This document shows, piece by piece, positions 24,535 through 32,945 of a stretch of 64,000 bases of DNA. Under the pieces are notes generated by a model. It was not told the DNA's origin, searched no databases, and worked only from the letters and a program-made list of their open reading frames with translations. A program made the translations under genes and the position numbers. The stretch covers positions 1-64,000 of the forward strand of contig NZ_JPYO01000036.1 of NCBI RefSeq assembly GCF_000757485.1, written 5' to 3'. Origin of the DNA: Achromobacter sp. RTa (GTDB taxonomy: Bacteria; Pseudomonadota; Gammaproteobacteria; Burkholderiales; Burkholderiaceae_B). The stretch's first letter is position 1; every line of letters starts with the position of its first letter.

Positions 24535-27360
24535 TCAGTTCAGATCCTCAGCTAGGTCATGCAATGTTTGCGCCAGGACGAGGATGGGCAGGGGCTTGAG
24601 CAGCACCCGGTCCATGCCCGCGTCCAGGCCCAGGCGGGCGGCTTCGGGCGCCGCGCTGGCGGTCAGGCCAAGGATGGCGCCGGCGTAGCCGAGCTTGCGC
24701 AGCGAGCGCGTAAGCTCGTAGCCGCCCATCATCGGCATGTTGAGGTCCGTGAGGACGACATCGTGGTCCAGGGCCTTCCAGTGCCTCAGGGCTTCGTTGC
24801 CGTTGGAGACCATCGTCGCCGTGCAGCCGAGGTGCTCGAGCTGTTCGCGCAGGATGATCTGGTTGATGACGTTGTCCTCGACCACCATCACGCGCAGACC
24901 CAGCGAAATGCGCTGCACGTGGGCCTGGCCCAGCGCGGGCCGTTCGATGCCATCCTGGGCCATGCGCACGGCCCGGCCTATGCTGACCGGATTGAAGGTG
25001 CTTGCGATGCCGGTCTTGGACACCGCGGCGACGAGGGTTTCGTGGCCGGAGCCCGGCGCCAGCACGCGCACCCGGCCATGCTTCCAGCGGGGCTCCTGCG
25101 GCGCGGGAGGCCAGGCCTGCACGAGCACGGCGTCCTCGCATTCGAGCGTGTCCGCGTATCCGCGGTAGGGCATGGCCACCGCGCCCCATTGGTTCAGCCA
25201 GGCGCACAGGTTGGCGACGACCTCGGGGACAGCTCCGTCGACATAGACCGGGCGCCGCCGCAAGGCGACGGCCGCCGCCGAGGGCGGCGCATCGAGCGTC
25301 AGGGTGAAGACGATGCTGGTGCCCAGGCCTTCCTCGCTGACGACGGAGAGGGAGCCTCCCATGAGGTCGGACAGCCGCCTGCAGATCGCCAGGCCCAGGC
25401 CCGTGCCGGAGATGTCGTGCTCCAGGCCGGCGTGGGCGCGGAAATAGGGTTCGAAGAGTTGGGCCTGGGACGAGGCGGGAATGCCCACGCCGGTGTCCGC
25501 GACCTGGAACCGGAGCGAGATGCGGCCATGGCTTGGCTCCGCCGCGGAGGCGCGGACCACCACGCGGCCGGCTTCGGTGAATTTCACCGCATTGCTGACA
25601 AGGTTGTTCAGGACCTGGAGGATGCGGGTCGGGTCTCCGAGGACGGCGGCTGGCACGTCTATGTCCGTGACGGCGTAGATGAGCAGCCCCTTGCCTTGCG
25701 CCCGGGCGGCGTAGTTGGCGACGACGCGTTCCAGGACGTCGGCAGGGGAGAACTCCGCGATGTCCAGTTCCTGGCGCCCGGCTTCGATGCGCGACAGGTC
25801 CAGGGTGTCGTTGATGGTGCGCAGCAAGGTCGAAGAGGATTGCTGGATGGTGTTCAGGTATTGCTGCTGCTGGCCGCTCAGGCCCGTCAGCGCCAGCAGC
25901 TCCAGCGTGCCGACGATGCCGTACAACGGGGTGCGGATTTCATGGCTGATCGTGGCGAAGAACATGGTTTTGGCTTCGCTGGCCTTGTCGGCCGCCAGCT
26001 TGGCCTTTCTCAGCGTGCGCTCGATTTCCTTCTGGCTGGTGATGTCGCTGATGCCGCAGAGTACGACGTCTTCGGATTGGTAGGTCATGGCGGCGAACGT
26101 CAGGCAGACGCTGCGCCCGCCCGGCAGCGTATATTCGCGACCGCCCGTTGCGGTGGTGGCGTGCCGGATATCGTCGCGCCAGCCGCCATGTTCGTCGAGC
26201 AAATGGCGGGCGGCTTCGTTGGACATGATCACTTCGCCGTCGGCGCGGCGGACCAGGCTGAGACCTACCGGCGCGACCTCGATGATCTTGTCGTTGAGCG
26301 CGACGCTGTCCGCCAGGGCCTGGTACTGCTGCAAGGCCGGCTCGACGAGCTTTTTCTTGATGTGCCGGACCGCCAGCAGCACCACGGCCATCAGGAGCAG
26401 GCAGATGGCGCCGGCCGTCCAGAACGAGGCCGAGCCATGGCGCAGGACGTCGCGCAGCGGCACGTAGTAGGCAAGCTTCCAGCCAGCTTCGCCCACCGAT
26501 TTGACCAGGACCAGGTTTTCGGGAAACCAGGCGCCGCCCTGGAATCCGAACGAATCCTGCCCCAGGCGCGACGCCATGGGGGCGATCATCGTTGGCAGCG
26601 GGCCGCCATGCAGGGCAAGCCGGCTGTTGCTGTCGTAGAGCGCGTAGCTGCCGCCGTCGCTCGCGCATTCGGCCGCGATGACCGCGGCGATGCCGTCGAC
26701 CTCCAGGCCGATCCAGCTGCGCTCCCGGCCCGCGGTGTCGAGCGGGGTATAGAGGAAGAAGCGGTCCACGTCGTCCATGGGAGGCCGCAGCCAGACGATG
26801 GGCGCGCGGCCGTCGGGGCCGGGGCTGGGGTCGCGCAGGGCGAGGGTTTCCGACAGCCAGCGTTCGGTGCGGGGCGAGATGGGCGCCGGCGGACGCCGGG
26901 TTTCCAGCGGCAGGCGCTGCGAGACGGGTTCTTCCGCAGGGGCATAGACGATGCGGGCATTGGCCGCGACCACGTCGGCGCGGTCGCGCGGCGTCAGGAC
27001 TAGCGCCCATTCATAGCTGTCGTCTTGCTTCAGGAGCGGGGTGACGCTGACCTGCCTGGTTTCACCAAAGGTATTCGGGGTGCGCGCGGACGGCATGCGG
27101 TCGGTGTTGCGCACCGACGAACCGGCCACCGACCTGAGCAGCCCTTCGCGCTGGTCGAAATAGACCTGCGCGTTGTAGGCCGCGGCATTCATCCGGCGCC
27201 GGTACCTGGAGACTTCGTCGCTGAACGACCAGTACAGGGAGAGCGCCGTACCCACCAGGATGCACGCAAGCAGCGCTACGGCAAACAGGTGCAGTAGAAG
27301 CATGGGCAGGCCGGGCGCGGCGGGCCCCGGCTTCCGGAAGAGGCGGGGAGCGACAATCAT
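24535..27360 (-). CDS. Hybrid sensor histidine kinase without Hpt domain
   Basis: A 941-residue membrane kinase. TM1 is about 19-44, periplasmic region 45-305, TM2 about 309-330, PAS about 345-440, and His473 lies in SHEIRTPLYG. An ATPase domain and an RcsC-like alpha/beta/loop segment (about 700-800) follow, and a receiver with Asp872 in TDLNMPMMGGY ends the protein. It lacks the Hpt domain found in the kinase at 20024-23272, so it would need that protein's Hpt, or another, to reach a response regulator. The two kinases are similar from the H-box on but differ in the periplasm, suggesting two input signals feeding one relay. It is translationally coupled to the REC-EAL gene. Confidence 0.9.
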   Translation of the reverse strand: MIVAPRLFRKPGPAAPGLPMLLLHLFAVALLACILVGTALSLYWSFSDEVSRYRRRMNAAAYNAQVYFDQREGLLRSVAGSSVRNTDRMPSARTPNTFGETRQVSVTPLLKQDDSYEWALVLTPRDRADVVAANARIVYAPAEEPVSQRLPLETRRPPAPISPRTERWLSETLALRDPSPGPDGRAPIVWLRPPMDDVDRFFLYTPLDTAGRERSWIGLEVDGIAAVIAAECASDGGSYALYDSNSRLALHGGPLPTMIAPMASRLGQDSFGFQGGAWFPENLVLVKSVGEAGWKLAYYVPLRDVLRHGSASFWTAGAICLLLMAVVLLAVRHIKKKLVEPALQQYQALADSVALNDKIIEVAPVGLSLVRRADGEVIMSNEAARHLLDEHGGWRDDIRHATTATGGREYTLPGGRSVCLTFAAMTYQSEDVVLCGISDITSQKEIERTLRKAKLAADKASEAKTMFFATISHEIRTPLYGIVGTLELLALTGLSGQQQQYLNTIQQSSSTLLRTINDTLDLSRIEAGRQELDIAEFSPADVLERVVANYAARAQGKGLLIYAVTDIDVPAAVLGDPTRILQVLNNLVSNAVKFTEAGRVVVRASAAEPSHGRISLRFQVADTGVGIPASSQAQLFEPYFRAHAGLEHDISGTGLGLAICRRLSDLMGGSLSVVSEEGLGTSIVFTLTLDAPPSAAAVALRRRPVYVDGAVPEVVANLCAWLNQWGAVAMPYRGYADTLECEDAVLVQAWPPAPQEPRWKHGRVRVLAPGSGHETLVAAVSKTGIASTFNPVSIGRAVRMAQDGIERPALGQAHVQRISLGLRVMVVEDNVINQIILREQLEHLGCTATMVSNGNEALRHWKALDHDVVLTDLNMPMMGGYELTRSLRKLGYAGAILGLTASAAPEAARLGLDAGMDRVLLKPLPILVLAQTLHDLAEDLN

Positions 27361-27453
27361 GCAACGATGATAGGAGTCGCGTCCGTCCCAAAAAACCAGA
27401 CGATTCTTAAAAAATAGCCTCAGGGCGAAGCTGGGACGTGGCTGGCCCCGGGC

Positions 27454-28104
27454 CTATTGGAACAACCCGCTTTCCATGCAGAAGGCAACCAGCTCCTGAT
27501 CGGTCTGCACGTTCAGCTTGCGCATGGCGGAAGCCTTCTGGCCGCTGATGGTCTTGACGCTGCGTTTCAGGTTTTCGGCGATCAACGTGACCGTTTCCCC
27601 GCGCACGAAATGCCGGAGCACCTCGAATTCCTTGGGCGAGAGGCTATTGATGCAATCGCCGATGGGGTTGCGCTGGACGCCCGCCAGGTGGTCGCGCCCG
27701 AACCCGGGCGGATAGTATTTTCTTCCGAGGCGCAGCATGGATAGCGCGGTGACGATCTCGGCCAGGTTGTCGCGCTTGAGGACCACGGCGGCGACGCCGG
27801 CATCGTAGAGCGCCGATATGATCATCGGATTGGATACCATGGTCAGCACGACTATCTGCAAGTCGGGGTGCCGCCGTATCAGGTATTTGATCAGGCGCAT
27901 GCCATCGCCATAGGCGTCGTCGCCCGGCATGGAATAGTCGGTGATCACCACGTTGGAGTGGTTTTTTTCCAGGTGCGAGATGAGGTCGGTCGAGCTGGAG
28001 ACGGCTCCCGTGACCTCGACGTAAAGAACCGTGTCCAGAAGATCGCGTATGCCCACCAGGACGAGGGGATGGTCGTCCGCCAGGACAATTCGAAGTTTAT
28101 CCAT
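27454..28104 (-). CDS. RcsB-like response regulator (receiver plus LuxR-type HTH)
   Basis: A 216-residue regulator. The receiver has the acidic pair in LADDHP, Asp56 in ITDYSMPG and Lys in VLKRD; the C-terminal helix-turn-helix is about 148-205. Long stretches match RcsB closely, for example SMPGD.YGDG, LIKYL.RR.P, VLTM..NP, LSPKE.EVLR and RS.KTIS.QK.SAM.KL. It is the likely DNA-binding output of the phosphorelay, downstream of the Hpt kinase. The start MDKLRIVLADDHP at 28104 follows the family pattern but has no clear ribosome-binding site; an ATG at 28161 is in frame. Its gene lies 93 bp before the second kinase gene, on the same strand. Targets may include the autotransporter. Confidence 0.9.
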   Translation of the reverse strand: MDKLRIVLADDHPLVLVGIRDLLDTVLYVEVTGAVSSSTDLISHLEKNHSNVVITDYSMPGDDAYGDGMRLIKYLIRRHPDLQIVVLTMVSNPMIISALYDAGVAAVVLKRDNLAEIVTALSMLRLGRKYYPPGFGRDHLAGVQRNPIGDCINSLSPKEFEVLRHFVRGETVTLIAENLKRSVKTISGQKASAMRKLNVQTDQELVAFCMESGLFQ

Positions 28105-28196
28105 TGAGGAAGCAGAAAAGCGGCGTGCAACGGGACGCCGAGCCCATCGCAAATTCTGCATCAAGACGTGGACTTAAGCTAGGAGCGCGAAGGGCA

Positions 28197-28223
28197 AAGG
28201 GCCGCCTGCGGGGCGCGGCCCTT
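28197..28223 (-). terminator. Hairpin after the SOS-linked small gene
   Basis: AAGGGCCGC (28197-28205) and GCGGCCCTT (28215-28223) form a perfect 9-bp stem with a 9-base loop, starting 7 bases after the stop of the small gene at 28230. On the minus strand the stem is followed by only a short T-containing tract, so it is an imperfect intrinsic terminator. It separates the small gene from the signalling operon. Confidence 0.6.
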
Positions 28224-28229
28224 CCGCCT

Positions 28230-28475
28230 TCAATCGTCCAGCGCGGGCACGGTTCCGATCTGGGCAAGAATGCGCGGCGATTCCATGTCGCCGGTTTCCT
28301 TGTCGATGAGGACCTCATAGGCGGCGACGCCGGCGAACTTCGAGGCCATGGAATTCGCGATCCGGATGGCTCCGAATTCGCTGCTGGCGGGGCGGATTTC
28401 GCCAGGAGCCACGCCGTTGGCGGCGGCGCGGTAGGGGACGACGATGTATTGGACGAGATGAGCAGCTTCTGACAC
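28230..28475 (-). CDS. Small protein of unknown function, likely SOS-induced
   Basis: An 81-residue soluble protein starting MSEAAHLVQYIVVPYRA and ending ALDD, with no signal peptide, membrane segment, cysteine or recognised motif. The GTG start at 28475 is supported by AGGAGAG a few bases upstream. A consensus LexA box is centred about 60 bp before the start and overlaps a plausible promoter, so it should be induced by DNA damage. I do not recognise the family: it is not an obvious SulA, DinI or YebG. A hairpin follows the stop. It might act in repair, cell-division delay or toxin-like control, but nothing in the sequence decides this. Confidence 0.75.
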   Translation of the reverse strand: MSEAAHLVQYIVVPYRAAANGVAPGEIRPASSEFGAIRIANSMASKFAGVAAYEVLIDKETGDMESPRILAQIGTVPALDD

Positions 28476-28525
28476 AGGACTCTCCTGGACGACAGTTTTT
28501 CGGGCGAGCGAAATGTATCACGGAG

Positions 28526-28545
28526 TACTGTATTTTTGTACAGTA
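28526..28545. promoter_or_regulatory. Consensus LexA box (SOS operator)
   Basis: TACTGTATTTTTGTACAGTA fits the CTGT-N8-ACAG LexA consensus, with perfect 7-bp inverted arms (28526-28532 and 28539-28545). It lies 50 bp before the GTG of the small gene on the minus strand and 128 bp before the gentisate dioxygenase ATG on the plus strand. The distance and a possible -10 (GATACAT on the minus strand) favour the small gene as the target. Confidence 0.8.
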
Positions 28546-28631
28546 TTGTTTGGCGCTGCGCCAATAATTTTCAACCGGCCTGGGAAAACCCCTAGCGCGC
28601 GCTCGTTGCCCGAATTTCGACTCGCCTCTAT

Positions 28632-28645
28632 TATTTTCGAAAATA
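28632..28645. promoter_or_regulatory. 14-bp palindrome TATTTTCGAAAATA before gentisate dioxygenase
   Basis: A perfect 14-bp palindrome 28 bp before the ATG of gentisate dioxygenase, in an AT-rich tract that likely holds the promoter. It is a candidate operator for the aromatic-acid operon. Possible binders are the GntR (35466) or LysR (37148) regulators further along the same cluster; neither assignment can be made from the sequence. Confidence 0.45.
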
Positions 28646-28673
28646 TTTAAATTTTTATAAAAAGAGGCAAGGG

Positions 28674-29798
28674 ATGGAAGCGAACCGCTATGACGCGTAC
28701 CGCGAGGACACCATAGGCCGCGCCAATGTGGCCGACTCGCCCGAGCTCATCGCTTACTACCAGGAGCTGGCGCGCCTGGAGACCGGCGCCCTGTGGACGG
28801 TGGCGAACAAGATCGAACCCTGGGCGCCGCGCTCGGTCTCGGTGCCGGTGGTGTGGCGTTACCAGGACCTGCGCGGCCACGTACTGCGTTCGGCCGAGCT
28901 GGTTTCACCCGAAGAGGCGGGCCGGCGCGTGATCTACCTGAACAATCCGGGCCGGCGCGACGTGGCCGCCGCCGTGGGCTGGCTGTATTCGGGCCTGCAG
29001 GTCATGAAGCCGGGCGAACTCGCTTCCGCCCACAAGCATTCGCATTCGGCGCTGCGCTTCATCATGGAGGGGCGGGGCGCGTTCACCGTGGTGGACGGCC
29101 ACAAGATGACGTTGGGCGCGAACGATTTCGTGCTGACGCCCAACGGCACCTGGCACGAGCATGGCGTGGCCGAGGACGGCACCACCTGCATCTGGCAGGA
29201 CGGCCTGGATATCCCGCTGGTCAATGCGATGGAAGCGGGCTTCTACGCCGTGCACCCCGACCTGAACCAGACCGTGACCTATCCGGTGGACGACACCACC
29301 GCCGCCTGGGCCAACGCGGCGCTGAGGCCGCAGGTCTCCGGTTGGACCAAGCCGTATTCGCCGCTTTTCAAGTACGAATGGGAGCCCACCTACGAGGCGC
29401 TGCGCCGCTATGCGCGCACCACCGCCGGCAGCCCCTACGACGGCATCCTGCTCGAATACGTCAACCCGGCCACGGGCGGCCCGGTCATGCCCACCATCGG
29501 CGCCAGCATGCAGCTGCTGCGCCCCGGCGAGCACACCAAGGCCCATCGCCACACCGGCAGCTTCATCTACCAGGTGGCCAAGGGCAGCGGCTATTCCATC
29601 ATCGACGGCAAGCGCTATGACTGGACCGAACGCGACATCTTTTGCGTGCCCTCATGGGCCATCCATGAACACGTCAACCTGTCGTCCAACGACGACGCCT
29701 GCCTGTTCAGCTTCAACGACCTGCCCGTGATGCGCGCGCTGGCGCTCTACCGCGAAGAAGCGGTCAAGGAAAACGACGGCCACCAAGTGCTGATCTAG
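28674..29798 (+). CDS. Gentisate 1,2-dioxygenase (bicupin)
   Basis: A 374-residue bicupin dioxygenase. The N-terminal cupin has the iron ligands in SAHKHSHSALRF (two His) and WHEHG; the C-terminal cupin, with HTKAHRHTGSF and WAIHEH, is present too. Such enzymes open the ring of gentisate to maleylpyruvate using Fe(II) and oxygen; salicylate and 1-hydroxy-2-naphthoate dioxygenases are relatives and cannot be excluded. The ATG at 28674 follows AAGAGGCAAGGG. The next gene encodes a fumarylpyruvate hydrolase-type enzyme, which supports the gentisate route. No maleylpyruvate isomerase is in the cluster, so the product may be hydrolysed directly or isomerised by an enzyme encoded elsewhere. Confidence 0.9.
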   Translation: MEANRYDAYREDTIGRANVADSPELIAYYQELARLETGALWTVANKIEPWAPRSVSVPVVWRYQDLRGHVLRSAELVSPEEAGRRVIYLNNPGRRDVAAAVGWLYSGLQVMKPGELASAHKHSHSALRFIMEGRGAFTVVDGHKMTLGANDFVLTPNGTWHEHGVAEDGTTCIWQDGLDIPLVNAMEAGFYAVHPDLNQTVTYPVDDTTAAWANAALRPQVSGWTKPYSPLFKYEWEPTYEALRRYARTTAGSPYDGILLEYVNPATGGPVMPTIGASMQLLRPGEHTKAHRHTGSFIYQVAKGSGYSIIDGKRYDWTERDIFCVPSWAIHEHVNLSSNDDACLFSFNDLPVMRALALYREEAVKENDGHQVLI

Positions 29799-29886
29799 CG
29801 CCGCCAAATCCCTGCCGAATTTCTATCCGCCGCGCGGGCGCTGTCCGCGCGCCTGACTCAACTCGTCCTGAATTTATGGAGTTCTT

Positions 29887-30798
29887 ATGCGCTTGGTAAC
29901 TTTTCGCGCCCATCCCGCCGCCGCTGCCCGCCTGGGCGCGCTGGCCGAAGGCTATGTGATCGACCTGGCCCTGCTGGGCCGCGCCGGCGGCGTGGACCTG
30001 CCCGACGACATGCTGGCCTTCATCGACCTGGGCCCCGTGGCCGTGGCGCAGGCCAGCAAGCTGATGGAGGCCTATCGCGGCAACTGGCCCGTGGGCAGCG
30101 CGCTGCCGCAGGAAAACGTCAAGCTGCTGGCGCCGATTCCGCGCCCGCGCAAGAACATCTTCGGCATCGGCCTGAACTACGTGGAGCACGTGGCGGAGTC
30201 CAGCCGCACGCTGGATACTTCGGCCGACCTGCCCAAGCAGCCGGTCATCTTCTCCAAGCCGCCCACCACCGTCATCGGCCCGGGCGACGCCATCGAGCAC
30301 AACGCCAAGATCACGCAGCAGCTGGACTGGGAAGTGGAGCTGGCCGTGATCATGGGGCGGCGCGCCTCGCGCGTGGCCGAAGCCGATGCGCTGTCCTACG
30401 TGTTCGGCTACAGCGTCATGCTGGACATGAGCGCGCGCGATTGCCGACGAGCCGGCCAGTGGATCTACTCCAAGGGCCAGGACACCTACGCGCCCTTCGG
30501 CCCCTGCATCGTCACCGCCGATGAGATCCCGGATCCGCAGGTGTTGGATCTGTGGCTGACGGTCAACGGCGAGAAGAAGCAGGGCTCCAATACCCGGCAC
30601 ATGCTGTTCAAGGTGCCGTTCCTGATCTCGGACATCAGCGCAGGCATCACGCTGGAACCGGGCGACATCATCGCCACCGGCACGCCGGAAGGCGTAGGCG
30701 CGGGCCGCAAGCCGCAGGAATGGCTGTGGCCGGGCGACGTGGTGGTGGCTTGCGTGGAAGGCATCGGCACGCTGCGCCATCCGGTGGTGGCGGTCTAA
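29887..30798 (+). CDS. Fumarylacetoacetate hydrolase family protein (fumaryl/maleylpyruvate hydrolase)
   Basis: A 303-residue FAH-family hydrolase. Metal ligands are visible as the two Glu of WEVELAV and an Asp in VMLDMSARD, and IIATGTPEGVG is the conserved C-terminal motif. It should cleave fumarylpyruvate or maleylpyruvate to pyruvate and a C4 dicarboxylate. It is 88 bp after the dioxygenase gene on the same strand and is followed by the ABC importer genes, so uptake, ring cleavage and hydrolysis form one operon. An N-terminal segment (about 1-65) precedes the catalytic domain, as in the fused fumarylpyruvate hydrolases. Confidence 0.9.
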   Translation: MRLVTFRAHPAAAARLGALAEGYVIDLALLGRAGGVDLPDDMLAFIDLGPVAVAQASKLMEAYRGNWPVGSALPQENVKLLAPIPRPRKNIFGIGLNYVEHVAESSRTLDTSADLPKQPVIFSKPPTTVIGPGDAIEHNAKITQQLDWEVELAVIMGRRASRVAEADALSYVFGYSVMLDMSARDCRRAGQWIYSKGQDTYAPFGPCIVTADEIPDPQVLDLWLTVNGEKKQGSNTRHMLFKVPFLISDISAGITLEPGDIIATGTPEGVGAGRKPQEWLWPGDVVVACVEGIGTLRHPVVAV

Positions 30799-30849
30799 AC
30801 CGCCCGGCCGCCGGGGGGCGGCGGGCAACGCAGTCTCCAAGGGGAAAAC

Positions 30850-32034
30850 ATGATCAAGAAACAGATATTGGGCGGCGCGTTGTCCGTCGCGTTGGGCGCC
30901 GCGGCGTCGATGGGGGCGGCGCACGCCGCGGACCCGGTCAAGATCGGCTTCATCGCCACCTTGTCCACGCCGGCGGGCTACATCGGCGAAGACGAGCGCG
31001 ATGCGTTCAACCTGGCCATCAAGCAGGGCGGCGGCAAGCTGGGCGGCGTGCCCGTGCAACTGGTGATCGAGGACGACGGCCTGAAACCCGCCAACGCCAA
31101 GCAGGCGGCCGATCGCCTGCTGCAATCGGGCGTCAAGCTCTATACCGGCGTCAACTTCTCCAACGTGCTGGCGGCTGTCGTGCCCAGCGTGGTGAAGTCC
31201 GGCGCGTTCTACGTCAGCCTGAATCCCGGCCCGTCGAACTTCGCGGGCGAGAAGTGCGATCCCAATTACTTCGTGGCCTCCTACCAGAACGACGCCTTCC
31301 ACACGGCGGGCGGCGTGGCGGCCAACGAGCTCGGGTACAAGAAGGTTGTGCTGCTGGCACCCAATTACCAGGCGGGCCGCGACGCCATCGAAGGCTTCAA
31401 GCGCACGTACAAGGGCGAAGTGGTCGCCGAGATCTACACCAAGCTGGACCAGTCGGATTTCTCGGTGGAGCTGGCGCGCCTGCGCTCGCTGGCGCCCGAC
31501 GCCATCTACCAGTTCCATCCGGGCGGCACGGGCATCAACTTCGTCAAGCAATATGCGGCGGCCGGGCTGAACAAGAGCATTCCGATGCTGATGCCCAGCT
31601 TCTCGATGGATGCGCGCATGATCCAGGCCACGGGCGACGCGTCGGCCGGCGCTTACATCACCGGCATCTGGTCGCAGGACTTCGACAATGCGCAATCCAA
31701 GGCCTTCGTGCAGGCCTTCAAGGAGGCCTACGGCCGCGTGCCGACGGACTACGCCATGCAGGCCTACGACACCGCGCAGCTGATCGGCGCGGGCCTGAAG
31801 GCCACCGGCGGCGACTTGTCCAAGGCGGCGGAGTTCCGCGCGGCGTTGCGCAAGCCCGAGTTCGCGTCGCTGCGCGGCAAGTTCAGCATGAACACCAACC
31901 AGCATCCGATCCAGGACCTGTACCTGATGCGCATCGAGAAGGAAAGCGACGGCAGCCTGTCGCCGAAGCTGGTCCGCAAGCTGGTATCCGATGATAAGGA
32001 TGCCTACGCGCAACTTTGCAAGATGCCGTCATGA
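30850..32034 (+). CDS. ABC transporter substrate-binding protein (branched-chain amino-acid type)
   Basis: A 394-residue periplasmic binding protein of the Leu/Ile/Val family. The signal peptide is 1-26 (ending GAAHA) and the mature start is DPVKIGFIATLSTP. In the lobes, LVIEDDGLKPANAKQAADRL and ITGIWSQDFDNAQ are recognisable. In aromatic-acid clusters such proteins usually bind the aromatic substrate rather than an amino acid, which fits the upstream dioxygenase. A ribosome-binding site AAGGGG precedes the ATG at 30850. The stop overlaps the first permease start by four bases. Confidence 0.92.
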   Translation: MIKKQILGGALSVALGAAASMGAAHAADPVKIGFIATLSTPAGYIGEDERDAFNLAIKQGGGKLGGVPVQLVIEDDGLKPANAKQAADRLLQSGVKLYTGVNFSNVLAAVVPSVVKSGAFYVSLNPGPSNFAGEKCDPNYFVASYQNDAFHTAGGVAANELGYKKVVLLAPNYQAGRDAIEGFKRTYKGEVVAEIYTKLDQSDFSVELARLRSLAPDAIYQFHPGGTGINFVKQYAAAGLNKSIPMLMPSFSMDARMIQATGDASAGAYITGIWSQDFDNAQSKAFVQAFKEAYGRVPTDYAMQAYDTAQLIGAGLKATGGDLSKAAEFRAALRKPEFASLRGKFSMNTNQHPIQDLYLMRIEKESDGSLSPKLVRKLVSDDKDAYAQLCKMPS

Positions 32035-32945
32035 CGCTCCTGTTTGAACAGCTGCTCAACGGGCTGCAGTTCGGCGCCATGCTATTCATGCTGGCGGCCG
32101 GACTGACGCTGATCTTCGGCATCATGGGCGTGGTCAACCTGACGCACGGCTCGTTCTACATGGTGGGGGCGTATTGCGCGGCCTACGCCATCGGCACCAC
32201 CGGCTCGTTCCTTGCGGGCGTGCTGGCGGCGCTGCTAGGGGCGGGCCTGTACGGCATTTCGGTCGAAGTGCTGGTGATACGCAAGCTCTACAAGCGGGAT
32301 CACCTGTACCAGGTCCTGGCCACCTTCGGCCTGCTGTTGTTCTCCAACGAAGCGGTCAGCCTGATATTCGGCCGGCGCCCGCCGCTGGTGGGCATCCCCG
32401 GCTTTCTGGAAGGCGCGGTGACGCTGGCGCCGGGGTTCCAGTATCCGTTGATCCGTCTGTCCTTCATCGCCATCGGCGCGCTGGTGGCGGTGAGCCTGTG
32501 GTGGCTGGTCAACCGCACGCGCATCGGCATGCTGATCCGCGCGGGCGCCGACGATCGCGAGATGGTCGACGCGCTGGGCATAGATATCCGCAAGCTCTAC
32601 ACGCTGGTGTTCGGTCTGGGAGCTCTGTTGTGCGGGCTGGCCGGCGTGATGGCCGCGCCGCTTCTGGCTGTGGAAATCGGCATGGGCGAACGCATCCTGA
32701 TCACCACCTTCGTGGTCATCGTGATCGGCGGGGTCGGTTCGGTGCGCGGAGCCTTGGCCGGCGCCTTGCTGGTGGGCATGGTGGACAGCCTGGGGCGGGC
32801 CTTCCTGCCGCAGCTGTTATCGACCATGTTCTCGCCGGCCACGGCGGACCCGCTGGCAGCAGGCCTGGCTTCGGCCAGTATCTATGTGTTGATGGCGATC
32901 GTGCTGATCGCCAAGCCGGGCGGGCTGTTCCCGGCGCGAGGATGA
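32031..32945 (+). CDS. ABC transporter permease, LivH type
   Basis: A 304-residue inner-membrane permease with about eight hydrophobic segments and the signature LTHGSFYMVGAY near residue 40. The ATG at 32031 overlaps the binding-protein TGA (ATGA); an in-frame upstream reading would run into that gene. It pairs with the LivM-type permease that follows, again by a four-base overlap at 32942-32945. Together they make the pore of the importer. Confidence 0.93.
   Translation: MTLLFEQLLNGLQFGAMLFMLAAGLTLIFGIMGVVNLTHGSFYMVGAYCAAYAIGTTGSFLAGVLAALLGAGLYGISVEVLVIRKLYKRDHLYQVLATFGLLLFSNEAVSLIFGRRPPLVGIPGFLEGAVTLAPGFQYPLIRLSFIAIGALVAVSLWWLVNRTRIGMLIRAGADDREMVDALGIDIRKLYTLVFGLGALLCGLAGVMAAPLLAVEIGMGERILITTFVVIVIGGVGSVRGALAGALLVGMVDSLGRAFLPQLLSTMFSPATADPLAAGLASASIYVLMAIVLIAKPGGLFPARG

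Noticed and set aside
20822-27003. Open frames of about 810 codons on the plus strand opposite both hybrid kinases
   Set aside because: Their translations are low-complexity His/Arg/Gly/Ala-rich shadows of the kinase genes and show no family motif.
29764-32013. A 749-codon frame on the minus strand opposite the aromatic-acid hydrolase and binding-protein genes
   Set aside because: It is a codon-bias shadow; the plus-strand genes have ribosome-binding sites, signal peptide and overlaps.
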